From Gelatiniphilus marinus (lineage in GTDB: Bacteria > Bacteroidota > Bacteroidia > Flavobacteriales > Flavobacteriaceae), in NCBI RefSeq assembly GCF_042678305.1, contig NZ_JBHUDT010000007.1: a stretch of 64,000 bases of DNA; one strand, written 5' to 3'. The position numbers were made by a program, and so were the translations under genes. The notes under the pieces were generated by a model. It was not told where the DNA came from, did no database searches, and worked only from the letters and a program-made list of their open reading frames with translations. Shown one piece after another: positions 18,416 through 27,913 of the stretch; position 1 is the stretch's first letter, and each line of letters begins with the position of its first letter.

Positions 18416-20308
18416 ATGAAAATCAGGCTTTTATTAATGGCGGTGCTTTTTTGCTTTTATTTGTCTGCGCAAGAGCAAATAAAACTCGATAATTTAAACA
18501 ATTTTAAAGCTCAGGCCGGAAACTGGCAAATAGTGGGTGACGTAACGGTAAATAGGCATGTTGACGTGTATCACCAAACAACAGAAGAAAACAATTCAAA
18601 AAAGAAAAAGAAACGTAGAAAGAAAAAAAGAAATGCCATCGAGCCACCAAAAGCCATTGAGTCAACCCCGGGAACAGGTATTCTTTTAAATATAAATGAT
18701 AAAGAAAAGCATGATGCCTTAATTACCAATTGGGAACACGGAGATTTACTTTTGGAGTTGGAGGTGCTGCTTCCAAAAGGATCAAATTCCGGCATATATT
18801 TTCAAGGGCGATACGAGTTGCAGTTAAAAGACAGTTGGGGCGTTAAAAACCCATTAGGGTCTGATATGGGTGGATTTCATAACAATTGGGAAACCGATGA
18901 AGATAAAATTTTCAGAGGCATACCGCCAACTAGCAATGCATCAAAAGCACCTGGGTTATGGCAAACCTATAAAGTGCATTTTCAGGCACCACGTTTTGAT
19001 GAGACGGGTAAAAAAACAGCAAACGCTAAATTTATTTCAGTCGATTTAAATGGTGTTCGAATCCATAGCAATGTCGAAGTTCCAACCTATACCGGCGGCC
19101 CCATTGAAAAGAACGAAGTGGCCAAAGGCCCGCTATTAATACAAGGAAACCACGGACCCGTTGCCATCAGGAATTTTAAATATCAATTATTGAAAGAATC
19201 TTCAGTGGCGCTCACATCACTTTCGCATGTTATCTACAAAGGCGCGTTTAAGGGATTGGACGAATTGAACGAAAACGCTAAAGTGGCAACCGGTAAATCC
19301 AATAAAATCGATATTCTTAGTGTTGGTGAAGAAGATGAATATGGCATTATTTACATGGGAACTTTGGATGTTGCCGAAGAAGATGATTATACAATTAGCG
19401 TAGGTTATACCGGAGGTGTAAAGCTTATTGTTGATAACAAAAAAATAGTAGAAGATAATTCTTCGAGCGCTGAAGGCTGGCTAAATGAAGAGGTAACCTT
19501 ATCAAAAGGAACACATAAATTCATTCTTGTCAATATTAAATCTGCTGCGTGGAGAGCACCACGATTAGGATTGACCATTAAAAGCAAATCCACCAATTCA
19601 AGAGATTTTCACACCTATGATTCTTATCCGCCCAATATCAATTCGGTATCTCCAATTTTTGTGCAACCGGATTCTAAACCCCGTTTGTTAAGAGCCTTTG
19701 TGAGTTTTAATGGTAACGGCAAACGCTTGTCGCACACCATTGGCGTAGGCACACCAGAGGGTGTCAACTATATTTACGATTTAGGTGCAGGTAATCTTGT
19801 TGGTGTTTGGCGAGGCGAGTTTGTCGATGCTACACCCATGTGGCACAGCCGTGGTGATGGATCGTTTAAACCAAAAGGCGCCGTTCAATGGACGTTCTTA
19901 AACCAACCTATTGCGCAACTTTCTGATTCCAAAACCGCTTTTCCGGAAACAGGAACCGCACCAGAATTTGTTTCAAAAGGCTATGTAATTAATAAAACCA
20001 CATGGTTGCCAGTCTTTAAATACCGTTATAAAAATGTTGATATTGAAAATAGAATCACACCCAACCCTAACAATAATTATGTGGTTCACGACATTCAATT
20101 TTCAAAATCCGGATTAACAAATTGGTATTGCAAATTGGCTTCTGGCGAGGTTGAAAAAATGTCTGACGGCGCTTATCTTATAAAGGATAAACAGTATTAT
20201 GTTAAAGTGCGAACAGGTCAAAATCCTATAGTTCGAAAAGTTAACGGTGAAACAGAATTGATAATCCCAGTTGATGGTAGTAACATTAAATATGAAATAA
20301 TTTGGTAA
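18416..20308 (+). CDS. DUF1080 (3-keto-disaccharide hydrolase family) protein with extra C-terminal domains
   Basis: The start at 18416 is preferred over the ATG at 18407 because it gives a compact signal peptide (MKIRLLLMAVLFCFYLSAQ). The protein has 630 residues. Residues about 25-260 are a DUF1080 concanavalin-like domain (SNSGIYFQGRYELQ, GLWQTYKVHFQAP). Residues about 270-390 look like a PA14-type domain (TLDVAEEDDYTISVGYTGGVKL). The C-terminal third is an unassigned beta-rich domain. An unusual polybasic stretch of Lys/Arg lies at residues 62-72. Pfam PF06439 has been linked to cleavage of 3-keto-glycosides; activity here is inferred. Its stop overlaps the start of the next gene (TAATG), so the pair is translationally coupled. 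Confidence 0.85.
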   Translation: MKIRLLLMAVLFCFYLSAQEQIKLDNLNNFKAQAGNWQIVGDVTVNRHVDVYHQTTEENNSKKKKKRRKKKRNAIEPPKAIESTPGTGILLNINDKEKHDALITNWEHGDLLLELEVLLPKGSNSGIYFQGRYELQLKDSWGVKNPLGSDMGGFHNNWETDEDKIFRGIPPTSNASKAPGLWQTYKVHFQAPRFDETGKKTANAKFISVDLNGVRIHSNVEVPTYTGGPIEKNEVAKGPLLIQGNHGPVAIRNFKYQLLKESSVALTSLSHVIYKGAFKGLDELNENAKVATGKSNKIDILSVGEEDEYGIIYMGTLDVAEEDDYTISVGYTGGVKLIVDNKKIVEDNSSSAEGWLNEEVTLSKGTHKFILVNIKSAAWRAPRLGLTIKSKSTNSRDFHTYDSYPPNINSVSPIFVQPDSKPRLLRAFVSFNGNGKRLSHTIGVGTPEGVNYIYDLGAGNLVGVWRGEFVDATPMWHSRGDGSFKPKGAVQWTFLNQPIAQLSDSKTAFPETGTAPEFVSKGYVINKTTWLPVFKYRYKNVDIENRITPNPNNNYVVHDIQFSKSGLTNWYCKLASGEVEKMSDGAYLIKDKQYYVKVRTGQNPIVRKVNGETELIIPVDGSNIKYEIIW

Positions 20309-22254
20309 TGATGAAAAACAAAGTAATTCATAATAAAATTAAAGTAATAATCGTGTTGTTTGTGATTGCTTTTACACAAATAGGAATAGCCCAAAGCTCA
20401 CCTAAAGAAGAAGATTATTACCGCATAACAAAAGTGCCCACACCAGAAGGGGTTAAGGTTGAAGGCGGCGGTGTTGTATCGTTGCCCGATGGCACCATAG
20501 CGGTTTGTACAAGACGTGGCGATGTTTGGATTATCGAAAACCCAACCATGGCAAATGGCCATCCGTCCAAATTTATAAAGTTTGCATCCGGATTGCACGA
20601 ACCTTTGGGTTTGGCCTATAAAGATGGCGCGCTATACACTGCACAACGGGGCGAACTCACTAAACTTGTAGATACAGATGGCGATAGAATAGCCGATGTT
20701 TACAAAACTGTTTATGCGTGGCCATTATCAACACATTATCACGAATATTCTTTTGGTCCCGTTTTAGCTCCAGACAACGCTTTTTTTGTAACGGCTAATG
20801 TGGCTTTTGGAAACGAGGAGTGGTGGCGAGGCGAAAGTCGTGTGCTATGGCGCGGATGGACCATGAAAATTTATGAAGATGGCCAAATGGAACCCTGGGC
20901 AACAGGAATGCGATCGCCAGCGGGTTACGGACTTATTGATGATGAATTGTTTTATACCGATAACCAAGGCGATTGGGTGGGGTCTGGAGGTTTGTGGCAC
21001 TTGCCTAAAGGCGTGTTTACAGCACATCCGGCGGGTCTTAAATGGAGCGAACATAAAGATTCGCCCATAAAGCTTACCAAAGAAGCTTTTTATGGTAAAA
21101 TTGATAAACGCCAAGTTAAAAAAAACGGGCGCTACGTAAAGCCTGAAAATATTATAGATGAAAAAGACCCCGATTTTGTTTATGAAGCAAAAGCATCTTT
21201 TCCCGAAGTACAATTGCCAGCAGTGGTATTGCCTCACGGTATTTTGGGCATTTCAAATTCCGAAATAAAAGTAGATAAAACAGGCGGGAAGTTTGGGCCA
21301 TTTAGCGGACAGGTTTTTGTTGGCGATATGGGACAAAGCAAAATTATGCGCGTGGTTCTTGAAAAAGTAAAAGGCGAATATCAAGGTGTGGCTTTCGATT
21401 TTAGATCGGGATTCCAATCGGGCGTGATGCGTATGGATTTTGACCAAAACGGAAACCTTTTTGTTGGCGAAACCAATAGAGGTTGGGGATCGGCCGGAAC
21501 TACTAATTCTGGTTTGGAGTATTTAACATGGACGGGGCGCATCCCTTTTGAAATGAAAACCGTAAAATCGATGCCCGATGGTTTTGAGATTGAATTTACA
21601 AAACCGGTAGATAAAAGCACTGCTGAAGATTTAGACTCGTATCAAGGCAAAAGTTATATTTATAAATATCATGCCGCTTACGGAAGTCCGCAAGCCAATC
21701 TGGAAACCATTAATTTAAAAGGGGTCAAAGTAAGTATCGATGGTTATAAAGTGCGTATTGTAACAGATAATTTAACACCGTTTTATGTGCACGAAATAAC
21801 TTTAAATGGTGTTAAGGAAAAGGAATCGGGCCAGTTAACATTGCACCCAACGTTTTATTATACTTTAAATAATATTGCTGATGGAGATAAATTGGAATTA
21901 TCTCAACTTTCAACAAAACGATCTTCAAGTATTAAAAAGCAAACGGTTAAAATGAAACCCCGCGTAAATAAAAAAGCAGTTGCCAAAAAGCAACCCGTTT
22001 TAACAGACGAGCAAGTTCAGCCCCTTTTAACCAATAATACCTGTGTAGCATGCCATCATAAAGAAAAAAGATTGGTTGGGCCATCTTTTAAGCTAATAGC
22101 CAAACGCAATTATACCGATGAGGAAATGGTGCAGCTTATTTACAATCCGCAGCCTAAAAACTGGCCGGAATATGCCACACCAATGGCGCCCATGCCTCAG
22201 GTTCCAAAAGACGAAGCGCTTAAAATTGCGGCTTGGATTAATGCTTTGGATTGA
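20308..22254 (+). CDS. Secreted beta-propeller protein with C-terminal cytochrome c domain
   Basis: The ATG at 20308 overlaps the preceding stop and is followed by a signal peptide (ending QIGIAQ). Residues about 40-440 form an NHL/PQQ-dehydrogenase-like propeller (EGGGVVSLPDGTIAVCTRRGD, LHEPLGLAYKDG, VFVGDMGQSK). A basic linker at about 545-565 leads to a monohaem c domain with CVACHH (Cys579, Cys582, His583) and candidate distal Met residues in ATPMAPMPQ. It is probably a periplasmic electron carrier or sugar/alcohol dehydrogenase fused to its cytochrome. With the GMC dehydrogenase at 32660-34366, it could accept electrons from glycoside oxidation (inference). No complete quinoprotein catalytic set was confirmed. 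Confidence 0.85.
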   Translation: MMKNKVIHNKIKVIIVLFVIAFTQIGIAQSSPKEEDYYRITKVPTPEGVKVEGGGVVSLPDGTIAVCTRRGDVWIIENPTMANGHPSKFIKFASGLHEPLGLAYKDGALYTAQRGELTKLVDTDGDRIADVYKTVYAWPLSTHYHEYSFGPVLAPDNAFFVTANVAFGNEEWWRGESRVLWRGWTMKIYEDGQMEPWATGMRSPAGYGLIDDELFYTDNQGDWVGSGGLWHLPKGVFTAHPAGLKWSEHKDSPIKLTKEAFYGKIDKRQVKKNGRYVKPENIIDEKDPDFVYEAKASFPEVQLPAVVLPHGILGISNSEIKVDKTGGKFGPFSGQVFVGDMGQSKIMRVVLEKVKGEYQGVAFDFRSGFQSGVMRMDFDQNGNLFVGETNRGWGSAGTTNSGLEYLTWTGRIPFEMKTVKSMPDGFEIEFTKPVDKSTAEDLDSYQGKSYIYKYHAAYGSPQANLETINLKGVKVSIDGYKVRIVTDNLTPFYVHEITLNGVKEKESGQLTLHPTFYYTLNNIADGDKLELSQLSTKRSSSIKKQTVKMKPRVNKKAVAKKQPVLTDEQVQPLLTNNTCVACHHKEKRLVGPSFKLIAKRNYTDEEMVQLIYNPQPKNWPEYATPMAPMPQVPKDEALKIAAWINALD

Positions 22255-22360
22255 GTCTTTTTTTTACAATACAATTTTTTTGATCTACATTAACTTATAA
22301 ATATTTGCATGGAACATGTTTAGGCTAATGAACCAATTGTGCTACATTGCAAGCCATTAT
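22255..22360. other. Convergent intergenic region
   Basis: 106 bp between two genes that end towards each other. A T-rich run (22256-22265) follows the plus-strand stop at once and could aid termination; no strong stem is visible. Nothing else is recognised. Confidence 0.35.
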
Positions 22361-23110
22361 TTATTTTTTTGTGTAAGCATTTTGGGGGTTTTTACCAATG
22401 GCATATTTAATTCCACCCAATAAATGATTTAAAAACAAGGGGTTTGCGTAAGTTTCGTTTGTATGCCCCATGGCGGTATAAAAAGCACGACCACCATCAA
22501 AATTATGATACCACGAAATAGGGTGGTTTTCACCATTAGTGCCACCTTTATAAGTGGTTTCATCTATGGTAATTAGTACGTTAATATCTGGGTTGATATC
22601 TTTAAAATTGTACCATTCGTCCGTTTTAACCCAAGTGTCTTCAAGGTGGTTTGTCGATAAATGATTCTTGTTTACCGCATGTAATTTCGCTTCTTGTATT
22701 TTAGGGTGCCCATTAAAACAAGCACCTGCAAGTTTGTTGAACCACGGCCATTCAGATTCGGTATTGGTAGCGGCGTGCACGCCCACAAACCCGCCACCAG
22801 TTTGAATATAGCGTTCAAAATCGGCTTGCTGTTCGTGGTTTAAAATATCTCCTGTGGTATTTAAAAAAACGACAGCGGAAAATTGTTTTAATGAATCTTC
22901 AACAAAATATAATGAATCTTCAGTGGCAACGGCTTTAAAGTTATTTTCTTTCCCTAATTTTTTTAACGCAGTTATTCCAGCTTCAATTGAACCATGCCTG
23001 AAACCATTTGTTTTACTGAATACCAATATTTTTTCTTCTTTTTTATCACATGAAATTATCAAAATACTTATGGCGAAAATCAATATGGATTTTATAAATT
23101 TAGGTTTCAT
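22361..23110 (-). CDS. ThuA-like lipoprotein
   Basis: A 249-residue lipoprotein (ILIISCDKK lipobox). It matches the ThuA/trehalose-utilisation fold: LVFSKTNGFRHGSI at the start, VVFLNTTGDILN, GGGFVGVHAATNTE, PISWYHNFDGGRAFYTAMGH. The glutamine-amidotransferase-like fold is known; the reaction of most members is not. ThuA of rhizobia has been tied to 3-keto-disaccharide metabolism together with a Gfo/Idh/MocA protein, which fits this neighbourhood. It is the last gene of the minus-strand operon, 28 nt after the TonB receptor. Confidence 0.88.
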   Translation of the reverse strand: MKPKFIKSILIFAISILIISCDKKEEKILVFSKTNGFRHGSIEAGITALKKLGKENNFKAVATEDSLYFVEDSLKQFSAVVFLNTTGDILNHEQQADFERYIQTGGGFVGVHAATNTESEWPWFNKLAGACFNGHPKIQEAKLHAVNKNHLSTNHLEDTWVKTDEWYNFKDINPDINVLITIDETTYKGGTNGENHPISWYHNFDGGRAFYTAMGHTNETYANPLFLNHLLGGIKYAIGKNPQNAYTKK

Positions 23111-23138
23111 AGGTTTGAATTGTTTTAAAATGAAGATA

Positions 23139-25994
23139 TTAAAAACTGTAATTTAATTTTATTAAGGCTCTTCTGCGCAACACAGGAAAAACCACAAAGC
23201 TAGCATCTGGATTGGCTGTTATAAACTCGGGTGTTGCACCGTTGGCATTAGCACCAAAACTGTTAGCGCCAAAAAAATTGGCCAAACCTTCAGAATTAAA
23301 AAGATTGGTTACCAATATATCTGCTGATAAATTTTTGCTTATTTGATATCCAGCACCTGCGTTAAAAATACTGTAAGCAGGAAGCTTAAACCCGTTTGAA
23401 ACGTTGCCATAGCGTTTGCCCATAAACTGCCATTTTATAAAGGCTGAAATTTTATCTTTTTCATATTCGTTACTCAGATTAAACATGAGTTTAGGGTTAA
23501 AAGGCAGCGTGTTTCCTGAAAAGTCTGTAATACTATCATCACTTGTATCAACCGATCCTGCTGCATCATAAACTTTCCATTTAGTTGCTTTTGGCTTTTG
23601 AATGATGCCATTAAAACGAAAGGTGATATTTTGAACAGGCGAATAAACACTTTCCCATTCTAAACCAATGGTTCTTGATGTGTTAAATTGAATTGGTGTA
23701 TAGAAAATACTATTATTGCTTGAGTCAAATTCAAAATTAGCAATACCAATATTTTTAAGCTGACTCCAAAATAAAGTGCTTGTAAAAGAAAAGTCTTTCA
23801 AGTTGTATTTTGCACCAAATTCAGCTTGATTTATTTTTTGTACTTCTCCTTTTTTGTTGATGGCAACATTAGAGAAATTGTTGAAATAATAATTCAATTC
23901 TGGTGCCTTATTTCCTTTTGAAAATCTAGCAAACAAAGCAGCTTCATCATCAATTTTATAATTGATGCCTCCTGAAAAAGATAGGTAATTGTAGTTGTAA
24001 TTAAAATTATCTTGCTGACCTGTAGGGGCTAAAATACCATTATCGTAAACCGTGTTAACGTTTCCATCTACACCACCATTTTGCGTAAACGGCGCAAATC
24101 GATCTTTACTGCCTTTGTGTGTAATGGTTTCGTAGCGTAAACCTAAATCTAAATGCACATAATCTGAAACTTTCCATCTATCATTAACAAAAGTCGCTAA
24201 TTGGCTTACTTTGGCTCTTGAATTTACAAAAAACAAACCACCGTAATTGCTAACGCCGTTGGAATCGGATAACGCGAGTACTGGTTCTCCTGGATTTTCA
24301 ACAGTAACACGAAGCATCTTTGGATTGGCTTCGTAGGTAACATAAGCAAAACTGCCTTGGGTAAACATTGAAGTATTAGAAAAACCTCCCGCAAGACCAA
24401 AATTAAATTCGTGATTTTTTGATTTTTTCCGAAAGGTTAATTGGTCCATCCATTCTTTTGCAGTATTATACTTTAACCAAGTTGCGGTGCCCATTATGGC
24501 ATCATTTGGTAGTCGGCCATCTGTTAAGTATTTAAAGCTGGGAGCCTCAGCTTGAAAAACTGCCAATGAGCCTAAGTTGTTAATTCTTGCTATTTCATTT
24601 CCGCTATTGGCATCACGAAAAACCAAATTTCCGAAAGCAGAAAAATCGCCTCCAAATAAAGATTCGAAATCGCGACTTAGTCCTGAAACTAAAAAATCAT
24701 CAAGACCAATAAAATTATTGCTTATCGAGGTTTGCCAATTGGCATCTTTGGCAGAGAATTTTATGTTATTTTTCAGCAACCAATTATTGCCTAAATTTTG
24801 CGATATATCGAACCCCAAAGCCAAATCTTTAGCGTGTACACCCTTTGAGGGATCGAAGCTATTTGATGCGCCTTGAGCTAGGTGTCGCCCATCTGGAATA
24901 TTAGCATTAAAACTAGGCATTAATAGCGCGGTTGAACCAAAATCCTGACCGAAAGCAGGCTTAGGGCTGTCCCAGTTTGTGGCGGCGACTCCGGTGTATC
25001 GATTGGTATAATCATCTAAAATCTTTCCATAAAATTTTAAATATCCTTGGGCATTCTTTTTAATGACATTGAATTTAAACTGCCCGCCTTTGCTAAACGT
25101 AAAATTGGTGTTTCTTGCGCCATCGTCCTGCCTATAATGTCCGCCGGCATTAAAAAACCAATTGTTACCTAATGGCCCTCCAATATTGGCATCTATTTTA
25201 TGTAAATAATTTCCATCGCCTTGAAAGCCATTTGATAATTGAATATCGCCTCCAAATTCATTTCTAATACCTTGAGATATAAAATTATAGATACCTCCGG
25301 GAGCATTGAGTGCTGTGATAGATGCACTTCCTCCTCTTATGGCTTCCACTTTTTGGGTAGTTAAATCTAAACGATGAAAAAGATCGGGGCCGTAATAAGA
25401 ATGCAGTACCAAGCTAACGGGAAGCCCATCTTCTTGAAGCGAGACATAGTACCAACCGGTATCGTCTTCAGCGGAAGCTGAAACACCTCGCGTATAGACT
25501 TTTGTGAACACTTCGCCGGCAGAAGCATCGGTAAATGTACCCGGGATATTTTGAAGTAAACTTGCAGTGCCTTGTGGATAATTTTGTTGTATTGATTTTG
25601 AATTAATCACACTTACAGAAGTGCTAGATTCTAATTGTATTCTAGGGTTAAAAGTACCTGTAACCACTATGGTTTGTAGGTTTAGCAAATCAGTTTCTAA
25701 AATAAAGTTAAGGCTTATGTTTTTTTTAGTTATTTTAATGGTTTCGCTAATAGTCTTGTAGCCCAAATGCGATATGCTTATTGTGTAATTATTGGAAGTT
25801 ATATTTTCAATTTTAAAAAAACCGTTGGCATCAGTTATACTGGTTTGGTTAAAAGGATTTAAAACAATATTAGCACCTGCAATGGGCTTGCCATAACCGT
25901 TTTTTACTTCTCCGTTAATAGTGGCTTGTGAAAACGCGGAATTACAAAATAGGCCAGCTGCTGTAAACAGAAAGAGCAATATGTTTTTGTTCAT
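23139..25994 (-). CDS. TonB-dependent outer-membrane receptor
   Basis: A 951-residue protein with signal peptide (NSAFSQ), an N-terminal carboxypeptidase-regulatory-like domain (GEVKNGYGKPIAGANIVL, residues about 25-100), a plug domain (about 110-240, with VEAIRGGSAS and APGGIYNF) and a 22-strand-type barrel ending in an aromatic residue (KLNYSF). No SusD-like partner is beside it, so it belongs to the stand-alone receptor type rather than SusC. It likely imports the substrate of the surrounding oxidative enzymes or a cofactor. Its upstream gap is 61 nt, short enough to be in the operon. Confidence 0.93.
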   Translation of the reverse strand: MNKNILLFLFTAAGLFCNSAFSQATINGEVKNGYGKPIAGANIVLNPFNQTSITDANGFFKIENITSNNYTISISHLGYKTISETIKITKKNISLNFILETDLLNLQTIVVTGTFNPRIQLESSTSVSVINSKSIQQNYPQGTASLLQNIPGTFTDASAGEVFTKVYTRGVSASAEDDTGWYYVSLQEDGLPVSLVLHSYYGPDLFHRLDLTTQKVEAIRGGSASITALNAPGGIYNFISQGIRNEFGGDIQLSNGFQGDGNYLHKIDANIGGPLGNNWFFNAGGHYRQDDGARNTNFTFSKGGQFKFNVIKKNAQGYLKFYGKILDDYTNRYTGVAATNWDSPKPAFGQDFGSTALLMPSFNANIPDGRHLAQGASNSFDPSKGVHAKDLALGFDISQNLGNNWLLKNNIKFSAKDANWQTSISNNFIGLDDFLVSGLSRDFESLFGGDFSAFGNLVFRDANSGNEIARINNLGSLAVFQAEAPSFKYLTDGRLPNDAIMGTATWLKYNTAKEWMDQLTFRKKSKNHEFNFGLAGGFSNTSMFTQGSFAYVTYEANPKMLRVTVENPGEPVLALSDSNGVSNYGGLFFVNSRAKVSQLATFVNDRWKVSDYVHLDLGLRYETITHKGSKDRFAPFTQNGGVDGNVNTVYDNGILAPTGQQDNFNYNYNYLSFSGGINYKIDDEAALFARFSKGNKAPELNYYFNNFSNVAINKKGEVQKINQAEFGAKYNLKDFSFTSTLFWSQLKNIGIANFEFDSSNNSIFYTPIQFNTSRTIGLEWESVYSPVQNITFRFNGIIQKPKATKWKVYDAAGSVDTSDDSITDFSGNTLPFNPKLMFNLSNEYEKDKISAFIKWQFMGKRYGNVSNGFKLPAYSIFNAGAGYQISKNLSADILVTNLFNSEGLANFFGANSFGANANGATPEFITANPDASFVVFPVLRRRALIKLNYSF

Positions 25995-26055
25995 ATTTTA
26001 ATTTGAAAAATGTTTGGTTTTAAGCTTAAAGTTTGATTGTTTTTTGAAAAAAGTA

Positions 26056-26448
26056 TCAGTTATCGTTTTTTCTAATCTTTATTTGATAGAGGAGTCCTAA
26101 AGTGGCCAGCAAAAGCCCTATAAATTCTCTTGTGCCTTCCAAATAGGGTTTCTTGTAATCCATTTTGCCGAAAATTTCTTCTTTGTTTTCTGTTTTTAAA
26201 TAATCTATAAATAAAGAAAAATGAAGTACGGCAAAAAACAATAGGGCTACAATTGTTATGATTAAAAACGATTTTGGTATGGGTTTAAAGCTGTTGTACA
26301 AACATAAGATGGCTACTATAAAATATATTGAAAACCATAAGATTCCATCGGGGTCGTTTAACTGTAAAAGTGCAAAAACTATAAACAGAATACACAGCAT
26401 AAAATTGATGGTCTTCTTCTTTATGTTTAATGGTTTATTGTTTTTCAT
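26056..26448 (-). CDS. TMEM220-family small membrane protein
   Basis: A 130-residue protein with four hydrophobic segments and the motif ALLQLNDPDGILWFSIYF near the first helix, which I recognise from the TMEM220 family. Function unknown. It lies 15 nt downstream of the Gfo/Idh/MocA gene and before the TonB receptor in the same operon. It recurs in flavobacterial operons with Gfo/Idh/MocA oxidoreductases as far as I recall, so a link with sugar oxidation is possible but unproven. Confidence 0.75.
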   Translation of the reverse strand: MKNNKPLNIKKKTINFMLCILFIVFALLQLNDPDGILWFSIYFIVAILCLYNSFKPIPKSFLIITIVALLFFAVLHFSLFIDYLKTENKEEIFGKMDYKKPYLEGTREFIGLLLATLGLLYQIKIRKNDN

Positions 26449-26463
26449 GGGTTTATTGGTAAA

Positions 26464-27903
26464 CTATAACGTCCAGCCTTCGCGATAGGTTCTTTTTACA
26501 AATTGGTTGGCTTCTTCAAAATTAGTAATTTTCATTTGTTCGCCATTCCAAAGTAGTTTTTTTCTTCCCGGGTATTCAAAACCGTTTCCTTTTGGTGTTC
26601 TAAGGTTGTAACTTCTAATGGCAAGATTGCCCATTAAAACACTTTCGGTTAATGGGCCTGCATAATCGAAAGATGAGGTAAGTGCTTTATGTTTTTCTTT
26701 GCCATAGCCATCTTTACAGGCTTCAACCCAAGACGCGTTATGCCCACTTTCAGGCAATGGGTTTGTCTCTGTGTCTTCAAATGTTAACATATCTCCATTA
26801 TTCAAATACACTTTTGGGGCAACGCCATAAGTTCCGCAGGTCATAATTCCTTTGTCTCCAATCATTATAACGCCATTTGCGCTATCGTGGTCTCCAATAG
26901 GATGATCGGCAGGGATTAAATCCGGATGAAAAGGCCTTAAGCCACCATCAGACCATGTTAATGTGATTTCTGATTCGTTTTTAGCCGAAGCTGGAAACTT
27001 TAATTGTGTTCTTGATGAAGGCGGGCAAGATTCTGGTAAATACTCTGGAGACCAATCTTTTTTAAAAACCGCTCCAACACTGCTCTCTACTTCGGTTGGG
27101 TAGCCTAAGCCCAAAACTCTAAACGGCGGGTCTATTAAATGGCAACCCATATCGCCTAAAGCGCCAGTTCCAAAATTCCACCAACCACGCCATTTAAACG
27201 GATGGTATAATGGGTGGTAATCTACCATTTTTGCAGGCCCAATCCAAGTATCCCAATCTAAACCATCAATCATTGCGGGTTTGTCAGTTGGTTTATGTAT
27301 GCCTTGGGGCCAAACAGGTCTGTTGGTCCAAACATGAACTTTATTTACGGTGCCTATTTTGCCTTCATCAAACCATTTAATCATTTGTTTAACGCCATTT
27401 CCAGAAGCCCCTTGGTTGCCCATTTGCGTTACTACTTTATATTGGTTTGCTGCTTCGGTAAGCATTCTAGCTTCGTAAATGCTATGCGTTAATGGCTTTT
27501 GCACATACACGTGTTTGTTCGATTTTATGGCAGCCATGGCAATAACAGCATGGGTGTGGTCTGGTGTGGAAACTGTAACCGCATCGATATTTTTTACATC
27601 GTCAAAAAGCTTACGATAATCGCGATATTTTAAGGCTTTTGGGAATTTCTCCATCAATCTTTTTGACTGGTTCCAATCTACATCACAAATGGCTGCAATG
27701 TTTGATGCGCCATTATTCCAAGCGTTAATGGCATCAGAATACCCTTTGCCACCACCGCCAATAACGGCAATATTAAGTTTGTCGCTGGGAGGAACTAATC
27801 CTTTCCCCAAAACATGTCTTGGTATAATAGATATTCCTAAAGATGTTAAAGCGGTTTTCTTAATGAAAGCTCTTCTGTTGTTTGCTTTGTGATCTTTTTT
27901 CAT
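26464..27903 (-). CDS. Gfo/Idh/MocA family oxidoreductase, exported
   Basis: The ATG at 27903 is chosen over one at 27945 because it leads straight into a twin-arginine-like leader (NNRRAFIKKTALTSLG) and does not overlap the upstream gene. 479 residues. The Rossmann start is LNIAVIGGGGKGYSD; VSTPDHTHAVIAMAAI and KHVYVQKPLTH (the EKP-equivalent lysine motif) are typical. Large bacterial Gfo/Idh/MocA proteins of this type carry a bound NAD(P) and act on sugars or sugar ketones. A Tat leader would allow export with cofactor in place. Gap to the upstream isomerase gene is 10 nt. Confidence 0.9.
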   Translation of the reverse strand: MKKDHKANNRRAFIKKTALTSLGISIIPRHVLGKGLVPPSDKLNIAVIGGGGKGYSDAINAWNNGASNIAAICDVDWNQSKRLMEKFPKALKYRDYRKLFDDVKNIDAVTVSTPDHTHAVIAMAAIKSNKHVYVQKPLTHSIYEARMLTEAANQYKVVTQMGNQGASGNGVKQMIKWFDEGKIGTVNKVHVWTNRPVWPQGIHKPTDKPAMIDGLDWDTWIGPAKMVDYHPLYHPFKWRGWWNFGTGALGDMGCHLIDPPFRVLGLGYPTEVESSVGAVFKKDWSPEYLPESCPPSSRTQLKFPASAKNESEITLTWSDGGLRPFHPDLIPADHPIGDHDSANGVIMIGDKGIMTCGTYGVAPKVYLNNGDMLTFEDTETNPLPESGHNASWVEACKDGYGKEKHKALTSSFDYAGPLTESVLMGNLAIRSYNLRTPKGNGFEYPGRKKLLWNGEQMKITNFEEANQFVKRTYREGWTL

Positions 27904-27913
27904 TTCTCGATAT

